The notes under the pieces: generated by a model
The model's database searches: none
What the model was told of the DNA's origin: nothing
The model's input: the letters and a program-made list of their open reading frames with translations, nothing else
Source: Verrucomicrobiales bacterium
GTDB lineage: Bacteria > Verrucomicrobiota > Verrucomicrobiia > Verrucomicrobiales > DEV007
Length of the DNA: 57,570 nt
Assembly: GCA_021648365.1 (NCBI GenBank)
Contig: JAKISY010000018.1
Coordinates: 1 to 57,570 of the forward strand
Reading direction: 5' to 3'
Position numbers and translations under genes: made by a program
Shown here: in pieces, positions 8,701-17,218 of the stretch
How positions within the stretch are numbered: position 1 is the stretch's first letter
How the letters are laid out: every line of letters starts with the position of its first letter

Positions 8701-8911
8701 GGGTTTGCAGAAAATAGGGAACCGCAGATGTCGCAGCCGAGTGTAACGAGACAGCCGGAGATTATTGCTCGAAGGCAAATGAACGCAGATATAGAGAAAT
8801 ATAATTTCAATAAATGAGAATATTGTAGCGATTAAACTGAAAGCAGCAGAACATCGGGCACGTCCTTGGGTAATGTTGTTGAAATGGAAATTCCTAAAGT
8901 TGAGAGTAAAA

Positions 8912-9120
8912 TTTCAGAACACCGGACATGGAGTGTTTTTATTCTGATACCATACCAACCTACCGCTCGCAGAACATTAAGGCTTTGCTCGTTGGCCTCA
9001 ACATGTGGAATGGATTGGCAATCCGTTTTCTTGATTTCGGTGTCACTTTTAGTTTAGCCGTCAAATTCAGTTAACCCTATTCCAGCAACACTTTTCCCGA
9101 GCGGGTCAGGTGTTCTGAAT
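8912..9120. mobile_element. MITE-like element with inverted ends
   Basis: The left end TTTCAGAACACCGGAC (8912-8927) is inverted relative to the right end GTCAGGTGTTCTGAAT (9105-9120), giving about 15 matching positions. The interior of about 180 bases has no gene. The right half recurs at 1936-2038. A small non-autonomous transposon is the simplest reading. No flanking target duplication was established, and no transposase is present in the window. Confidence 0.5.
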
Positions 9121-9249
9121 TTGCCTTCGGGTAGTTTCCTCCAGCCGTCTTGACGACTGCACTTCATTAAAATGAACAAAGGATATGGCGGAGATTAAAT
9201 GAACGTTCTGTGATTGTAACTATTCAGGTCTGCTGAGCTCTAGCAAAAA

Positions 9250-9375
9250 AACATCAAAAAGATCTCACACGAAGCCACGAACGCACGAAGAAAGAAAAGG
9301 TTTTAGAATTAAAAAACTTCGTGTCTTCGTGGCTTCGTGTGAAAAATGTCTTTACCCATGATTTCCCTCCATTTG
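9250..9375. repeat. Long inverted repeat, CACGAAG/CTTCGTG type, copy 1
   Basis: CACACGAAGCCACGAA...CACGAAG (9266-9290) pairs with CTTCGTGTC...CTTCGTGTG (9318-9342). The loop is AT-rich. A second copy lies at 33576-33680, with the same flanks (CATCAA-AG-TCTCACACGAAG before, GTCTTTAC after). It is a dispersed hairpin element. Confidence 0.75.
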
Positions 9376-9518
9376 ACAGAACCGCCTGAATATATATCCC
9401 GAACTTACACTTTTGCAAAAACAGAAACATCTGCGCCCATCTGCGACATCTGCGGTTCGCTATCTTCCTCTGTGGAAAAGGTTTAGCCCATTAGGCTTTC
9501 TACCACGCCACCTGTCGT

Positions 9519-11144
9519 CTAGTTCCGCAGCGCCTCGTGCATCGTCTGCGACAGCTCTTCCACCGCATACGGTTTGGGCAGCACCCCCACATAGCCTTGA
9601 GTCAAAAGTTGGCTCTCTGCGCCATCATCGAACCAACCACTGGTCGCGATCACTCTCGCCGAGCCATCCATGCGGCGAATCTCATCCTTGACCTCTTCCC
9701 CATCCAATCCCCCCGGCAAAGTCATGTCCAGCAACACCGCCGATACCGGCTCCGCGGTGCGTGCGTGTTGCCGATACAAGTCAATCGCCTGCTGCCCATC
9801 CGCCGCAGCTATCGTGCGATAACCCAGCTTCTCAAGCAGACGCTGCGCCGACTGCCGCACCGCATCCTGATCGTCCACCACCAGCACACAGCCCTGACCC
9901 GCTATCACCTCTTGCTTGCGCTGACTGCTACCCTCCATTCGCTTGCCTTGCTGGCGTACCGAAGCTGCATCCTGCTCCACTCCACAAGCTGGCAAATACA
10001 CCTTGAACCCCGTTCCGGCATTCAAGTTAGACTCCACCGTGATCGTACCCCCATGACGATGCGCGATAGCCAAACAAGTCGCCAGCCCAATCCCGCTGCC
10101 CGTTTTTTTGGTGGTGAAATAAGGCTCGAAAATTTTCTTCAAGTTCTCCTCTGGAATCCCGTAGCCCCGATCCCTAACCGTGGTCAATACATAGCGCCCC
10201 GCCGGCAGTTCTTCGACCTCGCCCTCAGCAAGCTCCACATTCTCGATCCCCGCCTGCACCACCCCGCCGTCCGGCATCGCCTGACATGCGTTGATCAGCA
10301 AATTACTCAGCACTTGCCGCAGTTGCCGCTCGTCCGCCTCCACTCCCCAAATCCCCTCTGGGATGCTCAGTTCACTGCGCACCAGCGAGCCCATCATCGC
10401 CAACTTACTGACCTTTTTCAACAACTTGCCTGGCCGCACCACCTGCACCAAAGGCGTGCGCCCCTTAGTGAAATCTAAAATCTGCTGCGCCAACGATTGC
10501 GCATTTTTGCAAGCCTCCAAAGAATCATCGATGCGCTGTCGCAACTCCGTGCCCTCATCCGTCTCCAAGCGAGTCAGTGACAAATTCGAGGTGATCGCCG
10601 TCAGCTCATTATTAAAGTCATGCGCAATCCCCCCCGCCAACATCGCCAAAGACTCCACTCGACTTTGCTCCAGTTTCTCCTCGATCATCTGATCACGATC
10701 CGCCTCCAACGCCTTAACCGAACTCGCCTCAGATTTCACCTCCGCCACCACAACCGGACGCAGCGTCAGCACAAAACTCAACGGCTCACCGCGCTCATCT
10801 TTCATCCCACGAATCGTCCAGCTAAACGCTTTGCTACTCCCGTCCTTCACCACACAATCGCGTCGCATCTCAAAAGTACGCCCCGCTTGCAACACTGCAG
10901 CCATCCGTTCCAGCAAATGCTGCCAATGCTCAGGATCATAAAGCAAACTCAAAGCCTGTCCCAGCAATTCATCCGGCTCATAACCCGTCAGGCTCGCCGC
11001 AGCTCGATTGACATAAATAATGCGCGGCCCCATTTCACCCGAGTGATCACCACCCACCATCAGCACCCCCTCTTCAACCTGCTCGATCGCCTGCCGAAGA
11101 TGATGATTGATCGATCTGATTTGCTCAAGCTCTTCCTGCTGCAT
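9519..11144 (-). CDS. Soluble hybrid histidine kinase (PAS-HisKA-HATPase-REC)
   Basis: The 541-aa cytoplasmic protein has no membrane segment. Order: a PAS/PAC domain (about 15-130; IIYVNRAAASLTGYEPDELLG), a HisKA domain with LAGGIAHDFNNE (phospho-acceptor His175), an HATPase_c domain (LLINACQAM N-box, DRGYGIPEEN G1 box, TKKTGSGIGLA G2 box) and a C-terminal receiver domain (VLVVDD...VLLDMTLPGG, Asp473, Lys in PKPYAV). This layout is common for kinases acting through a separate Hpt or directly on the attached receiver. The input signal is unknown. No partner regulator is adjacent. It is followed, on the same strand and upstream, by the NA37 gene. Confidence 0.92.
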   Translation of the reverse strand: MQQEELEQIRSINHHLRQAIEQVEEGVLMVGGDHSGEMGPRIIYVNRAAASLTGYEPDELLGQALSLLYDPEHWQHLLERMAAVLQAGRTFEMRRDCVVKDGSSKAFSWTIRGMKDERGEPLSFVLTLRPVVVAEVKSEASSVKALEADRDQMIEEKLEQSRVESLAMLAGGIAHDFNNELTAITSNLSLTRLETDEGTELRQRIDDSLEACKNAQSLAQQILDFTKGRTPLVQVVRPGKLLKKVSKLAMMGSLVRSELSIPEGIWGVEADERQLRQVLSNLLINACQAMPDGGVVQAGIENVELAEGEVEELPAGRYVLTTVRDRGYGIPEENLKKIFEPYFTTKKTGSGIGLATCLAIAHRHGGTITVESNLNAGTGFKVYLPACGVEQDAASVRQQGKRMEGSSQRKQEVIAGQGCVLVVDDQDAVRQSAQRLLEKLGYRTIAAADGQQAIDLYRQHARTAEPVSAVLLDMTLPGGLDGEEVKDEIRRMDGSARVIATSGWFDDGAESQLLTQGYVGVLPKPYAVEELSQTMHEALRN

Positions 11145-11225
11145 GCAATCCCCAACTTTGTGAATTCACCAAAATGTAAGCGATACTCTAAAAATTTAAT
11201 TAAGGGAAGTTAATAATTCACAAAA

Positions 11226-12296
11226 TCACACTTCCTCATTATAATAAAGTTTCACGAACTTCATCTTTTTGCCCTCGTCAAAACCCTGCTCCACCATGCC
11301 AGCAGGCGTTTCGATCAAAGCCGAGGTCAGGCGAATCACCGCTCCAGTGTCCAATTTCATCCGGCTCTTGAGTTTTTTCTCCTCACGCTTGGCGATTTTT
11401 TTAGAGACCTTAAACTGATCATCCAAAGGCACCTCATCCTCCTTTTCGAACTCCTCCTTGAAATGAGCGAACTGCTCGATCATCTCAGGTTCCACCAACA
11501 CCTCTTTTTCGAACACCTCACGGTCGAATTCCTCATTGGCAGAAATATGGCTAACCGCCTTTTTAGCCAACTCGATGCGCTCCTCTTGCACCGTGCCTTC
11601 AGGTAGCCCCTCATCGGCGAACTCGACGCACAACTCCGTGTAGCGCTTGGTCAAATAGTCCTCATCCTTCACCGGCGCCGCGCCGAGGAAATCTCGATTC
11701 CAAAAATAGGTATTGCCACCCGATTTATCAAAAACATAGACCGCATAACCGCCTTCGGCATTATGATTCAAAATCAGACAACCCTTATCAATCTTATCCG
11801 GGTAGATCCCCTGCTGAGTCGAAAGCTTCAGATCGCCATCCTCCACCGTCACTTGGAAAAACGGCACCTTGCTCTCCGACTTGATCACACTGATCGCATT
11901 CGTCATCTGCCCCGCCACCTTAATGCCCTTGATCAAACCAATGCAGAGGTCACCACTCTTGATATTCGGGTGATTCGAAGAACTGTGCAGATGTTTAGCG
12001 ATCAACGCCCCCTTTTCGAGCAGCACCTCTCCCACCTGCTCCTCCTCCGCAGCAAAAATATCCTTCACATAGGAATAGACCTCATTGCTGTTGAGATCCG
12101 AATGATGATGAAAACTGTGCAACTCCAAAGCGCGAAACGAACGCATGAAACAATGCGTCAACCAACCCGCATCCTCCTCTCCAAAATTACACAAAGTTTT
12201 CGAAGTCTGCAAAACCTCATCCTTCATCGGATTCCCCACCTTCGCCAGCGTCATCGCAGCCAACGCCGCCTCCTTAAAATTTGTAAACAAAGCCAT
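11226..12296 (-). CDS. 37-kDa nucleoid-associated protein (NA37/NdpA-like)
   Basis: The 356-aa acidic protein matches the NA37 family, found associated with the nucleoid in E. coli (YejK). Visible features: an N-terminal helical region (NFKEAALAAMTLAKVGNP), a central beta domain with HNAEGGYAVYVFDK-type sequence, NRDFLGAAPVKDEDYLTKRY, and a C-terminal domain ending RLTSALIETPAGMVEQGFDEG. The function of the family is not settled; some members sit in phage-defence or DNA-repair contexts. Here it lies about 80 bases upstream of the hybrid kinase on the same strand, so the two may be co-transcribed. Confidence 0.8.
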   Translation of the reverse strand: MALFTNFKEAALAAMTLAKVGNPMKDEVLQTSKTLCNFGEEDAGWLTHCFMRSFRALELHSFHHHSDLNSNEVYSYVKDIFAAEEEQVGEVLLEKGALIAKHLHSSSNHPNIKSGDLCIGLIKGIKVAGQMTNAISVIKSESKVPFFQVTVEDGDLKLSTQQGIYPDKIDKGCLILNHNAEGGYAVYVFDKSGGNTYFWNRDFLGAAPVKDEDYLTKRYTELCVEFADEGLPEGTVQEERIELAKKAVSHISANEEFDREVFEKEVLVEPEMIEQFAHFKEEFEKEDEVPLDDQFKVSKKIAKREEKKLKSRMKLDTGAVIRLTSALIETPAGMVEQGFDEGKKMKFVKLYYNEEV

Positions 12297-12480
12297 ATAA
12301 CCAGACCTCCTACACGCTACTCTTTACCACGGCAAGCGAGCAAGCACTCGCACCCGTATTTTTCTCAAGCTATCCCCCTTCAGCCCTAGCTTTAGCAACT
12401 TTGTCCTGCGATAAGAATAGACAATCCGCAGCGGCGCAGTAAGTTTTTGCTATACCTACCAACAAGCAATACCAATACCC

Positions 12481-13050
12481 ATGAAACATCTCTTAGCTAT
12501 CCTCACCCTCGCCCTCACCGCAGCCAGTTGCTCCACCATCACCGTGCAGAATCGCCACGATGAAAGCGAAGATTTCAGTCGCTTCCGTAGCTACGCATGG
12601 ATGCCCAAAGCTAAAGCCACCGGCAATGTCCCCATCGACGAGCCCGCCGTAGATCGCCGCATCAAAAAGGTCGTCGAAGAACAGCTCCACTTCAAAGGCT
12701 TCCGTAAAGCTAGCGCGACAGAAGCCGACTTCCTCATCGGCTACCAAGTCGCCGTCGATTCCCAACTCAGCGCCAATGACGTCGCCACCCATTATGACTT
12801 TGATACCACCAAGACCGACCCCAAGCTCATCGGCAGCGTGCAGACCGATAGCAGTGCTCGCGACCTCACCTACGTTCGCACCTACGAGCAAGGCACCCTC
12901 ATCCTCAACGTCGCCGACGCCAAGAGCAACGAACTGGTCTGGTGGAGCACCGCCCAAGCCGAAGTCAGCGCCGCCGACAGCATCGAAGTGCGCAGAAAAC
13001 GCATTCAAAAAGCCGTCAGCCAAATGCTCAAAGAATTCCCTCCCAAATAA
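12481..13050 (+). CDS. DUF4136 lipoprotein 1
   Basis: The 189-aa product has a signal peptide with lipobox AASC (Cys17), so it should be a lipid-anchored envelope protein. The body matches DUF4136: FSRFRSYAWMPKAKA, VDRRIKKVVEEQLHFKGF, EADFLIGYQVAV, then LILNVADAKSNELVWWSTAQAEV, ending with RIQKAVSQMLKEFPPK. The next gene is a paralogue of the same length, so the two form a tandem duplicate unit. Function of DUF4136 is unknown. No membrane helix besides the signal peptide. Confidence 0.85.
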   Translation: MKHLLAILTLALTAASCSTITVQNRHDESEDFSRFRSYAWMPKAKATGNVPIDEPAVDRRIKKVVEEQLHFKGFRKASATEADFLIGYQVAVDSQLSANDVATHYDFDTTKTDPKLIGSVQTDSSARDLTYVRTYEQGTLILNVADAKSNELVWWSTAQAEVSAADSIEVRRKRIQKAVSQMLKEFPPK

Positions 13051-13103
13051 ATAGCCGTAGCAAACCCCACCTCCCCACCCTCAAACCACATCACTTTCTT
13101 AAG

Positions 13104-13673
13104 ATGAAACTACCACGCCCAGCCCTTCTCTTGATCGCCCTCTTCACCCTCGGCTCATGCTCCAGCCTCAAAGTCAGCTCAACCATGCAAGGTTCCGGTG
13201 ATTTCTCGAAATACACCACCTACAGCTGGATCACAGCCCCCGCCTACGCCGGCGGAGGCAAACCACGTTTCGACAGTCCACAGCTGCGCAAGCACATGCA
13301 CCAACAAGTCGATGCCGAAATGCAAAAAAGAGGGTTTCGTCTCGTCAATCAAGGATCAAGCGACCTCTTAGTCGCCTACTTTGCCTCAGTAGCAGAGCAA
13401 GTCCGCGTGACCCAAGTCGATACCACCATGGGCTTCAGCTCCGGGCTCCCGCATTACATGCGCCCCGCCTACATGATGCCCTCCACCACCACCCTCGTAG
13501 ATCGTTTTGAAAAAGGCGACCTCATCGTTGGCGTCGGCGACGCCCAAACTCGCCAGTTGTTATGGCGTGGAGTCGCCCAAGCCGAGATCAGAGCAGATGA
13601 CAGCAAACAACACCGCGAGAACCGAGTCAGCACCGCAGTTTCGAAAATGTTCCGCAGCTTCCCGAAGAAGTGA
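13104..13673 (+). CDS. DUF4136 lipoprotein 2
   Basis: Also 189 aa from the chosen ATG at 13104, which begins a typical lipoprotein signal (MKLPRPALLLIALFTLGSCS). A longer frame opens upstream but lacks a signal. It keeps the DUF4136 pattern: FSKYTTYSWITAPAY, LRKHMHQQVDAEMQKRGFR, SDLLVAYFASVAEQ, LIVGVGDAQTRQLLWRGVAQAE, RVSTAVSKMFRSFPKK. Compared with its neighbour it has a Pro/Met-rich insertion (GLPHYMRPAYMMPS) in the middle. It follows copy 1 by 53 bases and ends just before a convergent lipoprotein gene. Confidence 0.83.
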   Translation: MKLPRPALLLIALFTLGSCSSLKVSSTMQGSGDFSKYTTYSWITAPAYAGGGKPRFDSPQLRKHMHQQVDAEMQKRGFRLVNQGSSDLLVAYFASVAEQVRVTQVDTTMGFSSGLPHYMRPAYMMPSTTTLVDRFEKGDLIVGVGDAQTRQLLWRGVAQAEIRADDSKQHRENRVSTAVSKMFRSFPKK

Positions 13674-13699
13674 TCCGTTGCTTTTCTGCCATCAACACG

Positions 13700-13732
13700 C
13701 AAAAATGCCGCCCCTATTACTAGCGGCGGCAT
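13700..13732 (-). terminator. Hairpin terminator between convergent genes
   Basis: ATGCCGCC (13705-13712) pairs with GGCGGCAT (13725-13732). On the minus strand the stem is followed by TTTTTG, so it best serves the lipoprotein gene at 13760-14431. It may also slow transcription leaving the DUF4136 pair. Confidence 0.65.
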
Positions 13733-13759
13733 AAAGCTTGGTTTCAAATAGCTCGAGTT

Positions 13760-14431
13760 CTAGCGAGAGCCTTTACGAGCATTGTCATAGCCTTTCACAT
13801 AGCCATTTTTGAAAGCCTGTCTCGTATTGTTATCATACAAACCTGAGTGACCAGGGTAGTGTTTAGGCTTTTTGTGATTGAAATCATCTTGCCCCACACG
13901 GTAACCCACATCATAGGCATGGCTGTTACGTTGACTGCTCGACCCTCTGTTCGGAACTGGAGCATAAGGGTAATAGCCCGTGCTGTAGTTGTCACTTCTC
14001 ACAGGATTATTGTGCACATTGTAACGACTGCCATTTTGTCTGCCACGGCTATTCGAACGAGCCCGATCATAGCCAGAGACATAGCCCTGCTTGAACGCAC
14101 TCTGCGTATTCGAAGTATACAACTGAGCGTGACGCGGATAATGTTTGTCCATGTTTTGGTTGAAATCATCCTGCCCCACACGGAAACCCACTTGATAAGC
14201 GTGATCGCGCGATTGCGCCGAATTCGCCCCACGAGGAGGAGCCACGTAGGGCGAATAACCCGAGTTGTAGTTGGAGTGGTAACCCGACTGATTGCCGTAA
14301 GACGAACCATTATACATCGGCGTCGATAACATGTCTGGGTCAACGGTGCAGGAAGTCAGCATCACTGAACCTAATGAAAGGCACAAGGCTGATTGAAGTC
14401 TTAAACGGGTAAATAGCTGCTTTATTCTCAT
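13760..14431 (-). CDS. Lipoprotein with two tandem YRVGQDDFN repeats
   Basis: The start at 14431 (ATG) gives 223 aa with a signal peptide and lipobox MLTSC. After a Tyr/Asn/Ser/Gly-rich linker come two copies of a unit of about 55 residues: HAYQVGFRVGQDDFN...KHYPRH...NTQSAFKQGYVSGYDRAR and HAYDVGYRVGQDDFN...KHYPGH...NTRQAFKNGYVKGYDNAR. Each ends in a GYxxGYDxAR helix-like motif. The repeats and Tyr-rich linker suggest an exported structural or envelope protein. The F-x-x-GY-x-x-G-Y-D pattern is seen in other short secreted proteins of unknown role. A TTG start seven codons upstream is possible but less likely. Confidence 0.75.
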   Translation of the reverse strand: MRIKQLFTRLRLQSALCLSLGSVMLTSCTVDPDMLSTPMYNGSSYGNQSGYHSNYNSGYSPYVAPPRGANSAQSRDHAYQVGFRVGQDDFNQNMDKHYPRHAQLYTSNTQSAFKQGYVSGYDRARSNSRGRQNGSRYNVHNNPVRSDNYSTGYYPYAPVPNRGSSSQRNSHAYDVGYRVGQDDFNHKKPKHYPGHSGLYDNNTRQAFKNGYVKGYDNARKGSR

Positions 14432-14539
14432 ATTCTTATAGATTCTTATCAAAGGTTAAGAAAACTTAGGTAACTCGCCTTATCAAGTAAAGAAAAAAAT
14501 GTGCGAACAAACAGTCAACGTGAAGTCCGTTGCTGAAAG

Positions 14540-14622
14540 TACCAGGAACAGGGATCGAACCTGCACGGGCTAAGCCCACTAGAACCTAAATCTAGCGCGT
14601 CTACCAGTTCCGCCATCCTGGC
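14540..14622 (-). tRNA. tRNA-Leu (anticodon UAG)
   Basis: An 83-base class II tRNA on the minus strand. Acceptor stem GCCAGGA/TCCTGGT with discriminator A and no encoded CCA; D-arm GGCGGAACTGGTAGACGC; anticodon stem CTAGA/TCTAG around TTTAGGT, giving anticodon TAG; long variable arm (GGGCTTAGCCC-like); T-loop TTCGATC. The first acceptor pair is a G-U wobble. The long variable arm and A73 fit leucine. Confidence 0.95.
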
Positions 14623-14752
14623 CTTAATCAGAAATCAAGGGTAGTCAAACAAGCAACTCTGTTGATAAATCAACTGCGATTGCTCGTTGCAATACCCTTA
14701 CACCCACATCTGAACTTCGCAAGTATTGCTTGTGCCCCAAAATAGGCGGTGG

Positions 14753-15799
14753 CTATTTTTCACCCTCATCCCCAAATTTACCCGCAGTCGCCTGCACGTA
14801 GGGTGCATAGTCCTTCCACCTTTTTTCCAGTTTCAAACGATCCGATTCACCACCATCTTCATTTTCTTGCTGAACCTCTGCGAATTGCACCAGATTCGCA
14901 ATCAGATCGATCATCACCTTCACATCTTTCAAGCGCACATATTCACTATCGATCTTACCCGAAGGATCACAGTTGTGATAATTGCCCAACAAAACCGAAA
15001 TACCAGCTGATCGAATACCATACAATTTCATCGCCGTCGCTTCGCAAGCCCCACCATCGAGCAAAGCTCTTTGCACCTCTAGCCTGCTCGCTTCTGCAGC
15101 TGCCAACAGTTGCGCCGTCGCCTCGTCATCAAACACCGACATGCGATCCCCCACCCGCACCACCGGTCCCTTTCCCATTTCCACCCCACCCCGTGGCGAA
15201 CTGGTCTCCAAAGAAACAAAACAAGCTCCTTGTGGGAATTTTCCACTCTTTGCCAAATCCACCGCCCCCACAAAACCCACCTCTTCCGCCCTAGTGAAAA
15301 TCCCATAACAAGATCCCATCACCTGCCGCTGCTCCAATTCATAAAACAGAGCGATGATCGCCGCACAACCCACCAAATCATCACAAACCCGACCAGAAAT
15401 ACGATCCTCCTCTCGATCATATTCAAAAGCCGGCAAATCCCACATAGCAAATTCACCGAAATTTTTCACTTCACCCGTCGGCAAATAGGACGCCGGCACC
15501 CCACCTAAAAACTGCATCTCAGGAAAACGCGCATCCAAGCCACCCTTGGGCAAATCTTTACCAGCAGGGTTTTTCACCCAGCCAGGATGATCCATGTGCG
15601 CCCCAAAAGCCCACCTCGCCTTGCCCGAGCCACGCCGATAGAGCGCAATCAAATTGCCAAAGCCATCCTGCTCCACGCTCACATGAGGGAAATCAGCAAG
15701 TAATTCCAACAAATGATCTCTCACATGGTATTCATGAAAAGGAGCGGTCGGACAATTAAAAATCGAACGAAGTATAGAAAGCAGCTTGCCGTGGTGCAT
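14753..15799 (-). CDS. M42-like zinc aminopeptidase
   Basis: The chosen ATG (15799) gives 348 aa beginning at the family N-terminus (LLSILRSIFNCPTAPFHE). A start at 15850 would add 17 residues. Putative zinc ligands and catalytic residues: H68 and D70 (GAHMDHPG), D140 (CDDLVGCAA), E172/E173 (RAEEVGFVGA), an ET segment (FVSLETSSPRG), and a late His (GNYHNCDPSG). The arrangement fits M42 glutamyl aminopeptidase/endoglucanase-type peptidases, though M20/M28 relatives are close. It follows the tRNA gene and is divergent from lpxL. Confidence 0.8.
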   Translation of the reverse strand: MHHGKLLSILRSIFNCPTAPFHEYHVRDHLLELLADFPHVSVEQDGFGNLIALYRRGSGKARWAFGAHMDHPGWVKNPAGKDLPKGGLDARFPEMQFLGGVPASYLPTGEVKNFGEFAMWDLPAFEYDREEDRISGRVCDDLVGCAAIIALFYELEQRQVMGSCYGIFTRAEEVGFVGAVDLAKSGKFPQGACFVSLETSSPRGGVEMGKGPVVRVGDRMSVFDDEATAQLLAAAEASRLEVQRALLDGGACEATAMKLYGIRSAGISVLLGNYHNCDPSGKIDSEYVRLKDVKVMIDLIANLVQFAEVQQENEDGGESDRLKLEKRWKDYAPYVQATAGKFGDEGEK

Positions 15800-15892
15800 G
15801 TTAAATCGGATAGATAGGCAATACTTAAAGGCAAAGTCCGCAACAATCATCTGCAAAATAGCTTTTCAGCTCTTAATCCGAACGCTTTTTTC

Positions 15893-16879
15893 ATGGCAAG
15901 CTCCCTCAAACAGATACGCTATCGCATCGAGTGGCTAGCCATCAAATTTCTCAAAGCCACGATGCCGCTGTTGCCACGTAGAGGCATCCTCTATCTTGCC
16001 AACACACTCGGCTATCTCGCCTACTGGGCGGATAGCAAAGGGCGCCACACCGCTCACGCCAATCTTGATGCCGCACTGGCTCAAACGCACGATCAAGAGC
16101 AACGCACAGTGATCGCCAAGCAGGCCTACAAAATTTTCGCCCGCACCATGCTCGATCAGTTTTGGAGTTCACGGTTGACTGCTGAAAACTACCTAGATTT
16201 TGTAGAACTCGAAATCGAAGACCCCGAAGCATTTGAACTAGCAAAAAAAACAGGAGCCATTTGGGTCACCCCGCATTATGGCAACTTCGAATGGACCAGT
16301 CTGATTATGGGCTTTCAAGACTGTCCCTTCACCGTCGTAGCCCAAGACTTCAAAAACCCACTGCTCACCGACTTATTCAAAGCCAATAGAGAAGTCAGTG
16401 GTCATCAAGTCATCTCACAACGCGGTGCCATGTTGCGCCTGTTCAAAGCTTTGAAAAAAGGTGGTCACGCAGCCTTCCTTACTGACCTAACCATAGCCCC
16501 CGGTCGCTCCGCAACCATCATCAACTGCTTTGGACTCAAAACATGTGTCACCGCCCTACACGCCGGACTACAGCAGCGAACCCAACTGCCGATCATTCCA
16601 GGGTTTGCTATTCCTCTTGATAATGGGAACTACCGAATCAAAGCCCTCTCTCCTATCCAGCTAGATGCGCAAGCAACCGAACAGGAAATTTCACAAGCCT
16701 GTTGGGATGCTTTTGAAAAATACATGATTGATAACCCCGCCCCTTGGTTGTGGATGTATAAACATTGGCGTTATCGACCTGCAGAGAACGCCGACCACTA
16801 CCCCCCGTATTCACGGAGATCCTCCAAGTTCGATAAATTAGAACAACGCCTAGCCGAAGAAAATCAGCAAGCAAAGTAA
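15893..16879 (+). CDS. lpxL: Lipid A biosynthesis acyltransferase, LpxL/HtrB family
   Basis: The 328-aa inner-membrane protein transfers a secondary acyl chain to the Kdo-lipid A precursor. It contains the HX4E catalytic motif HYGNFE (His128, Glu133), an N-terminal membrane anchor (about 15-45), the TDLTIAPGRSATIINCFG segment, and PWLWMYKHWRYRP near the C-terminus, all typical of the family. It could equally be the LpxM-type second transferase; only one copy is in the window. Its last 16 bases overlap the convergent small gene that follows. Confidence 0.9.
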   Translation: MASSLKQIRYRIEWLAIKFLKATMPLLPRRGILYLANTLGYLAYWADSKGRHTAHANLDAALAQTHDQEQRTVIAKQAYKIFARTMLDQFWSSRLTAENYLDFVELEIEDPEAFELAKKTGAIWVTPHYGNFEWTSLIMGFQDCPFTVVAQDFKNPLLTDLFKANREVSGHQVISQRGAMLRLFKALKKGGHAAFLTDLTIAPGRSATIINCFGLKTCVTALHAGLQQRTQLPIIPGFAIPLDNGNYRIKALSPIQLDAQATEQEISQACWDAFEKYMIDNPAPWLWMYKHWRYRPAENADHYPPYSRRSSKFDKLEQRLAEENQQAK

Positions 16880-17202
16880 TCTTCACCTTCCATCGATTCG
16901 CATATCCCCTCTTCCAACAACCACCCGCCAATATCCCTCACCAAAAACTCAGAGTCGTTATTTTTCGCCACGATTATATAGCCACTCCAGTTATCCCATT
17001 CCAAACCTACAACTTGTGCGCCTTTTTTGTAATCCCTAAAAACAACATCAACTCCGTTGGAAATAATTCCAGATGCAACCTCTAAATCAAATTGCGCAAC
17101 AATAGCACGACACAGCCACTTATATTGATTTGCCTCGATATCAAACAACTCAAGAGTCAATCTTTTACTAGAATCTCTATGAAACAAGCCTTTTGATTTC
17201 AT
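16864..17202 (-). CDS. Unrecognised 112-aa protein
   Basis: Starting at the ATG at 17202 (MKSKGLFHRD) it gives 112 aa, mixed alpha/beta, no signal peptide and no membrane helix. The sequence GVDVVFRDYKKGAQVVGLEWDNWSGYIIVAKN looks like a compact soluble domain of the kind found in many single-domain hypothetical proteins. It follows the M28 peptidase gene by 16 bases on the same strand and overlaps the end of lpxL on the other strand, so it is probably the second gene of a two-gene unit. No function can be assigned. Confidence 0.6.
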   Translation of the reverse strand: MKSKGLFHRDSSKRLTLELFDIEANQYKWLCRAIVAQFDLEVASGIISNGVDVVFRDYKKGAQVVGLEWDNWSGYIIVAKNNDSEFLVRDIGGWLLEEGICESMEGEDYFAC

Positions 17203-17218
17203 TGCGTTTATTTTGCTG

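Larger units (their letters stand above)
8701..9518. other. Intergenic region made of repeats
   Basis: No credible gene lies between cstA and the convergent hybrid kinase. The stretch contains CCGCAGATGTCGCAG-like sequence (8712-8740), echoed inverted near 9430-9455 (CATCTGCGACATCTGCGG). It also has a MITE-like element (8912-9120) and a long imperfect hairpin built from CACGAAG units (9250-9375). Confidence 0.7.

Noticed and set aside
9250..9375. CRISPR array
   Set aside because: The CACGAAG units are too few, too irregular and inverted; there are no spacers of constant length and no cas genes.
9537..10478. Long + strand frame opposite the hybrid kinase
   Set aside because: The minus-strand kinase has complete PAS, HisKA, HATPase and REC motifs; the opposite frame has a His/Arg/Gln/Leu-rich composition typical of antisense shadow.
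14540..14622. tRNA-Leu as integration site of a mobile island
   Set aside because: No integrase and no repeated 3' tRNA fragment are found on either side within the window.
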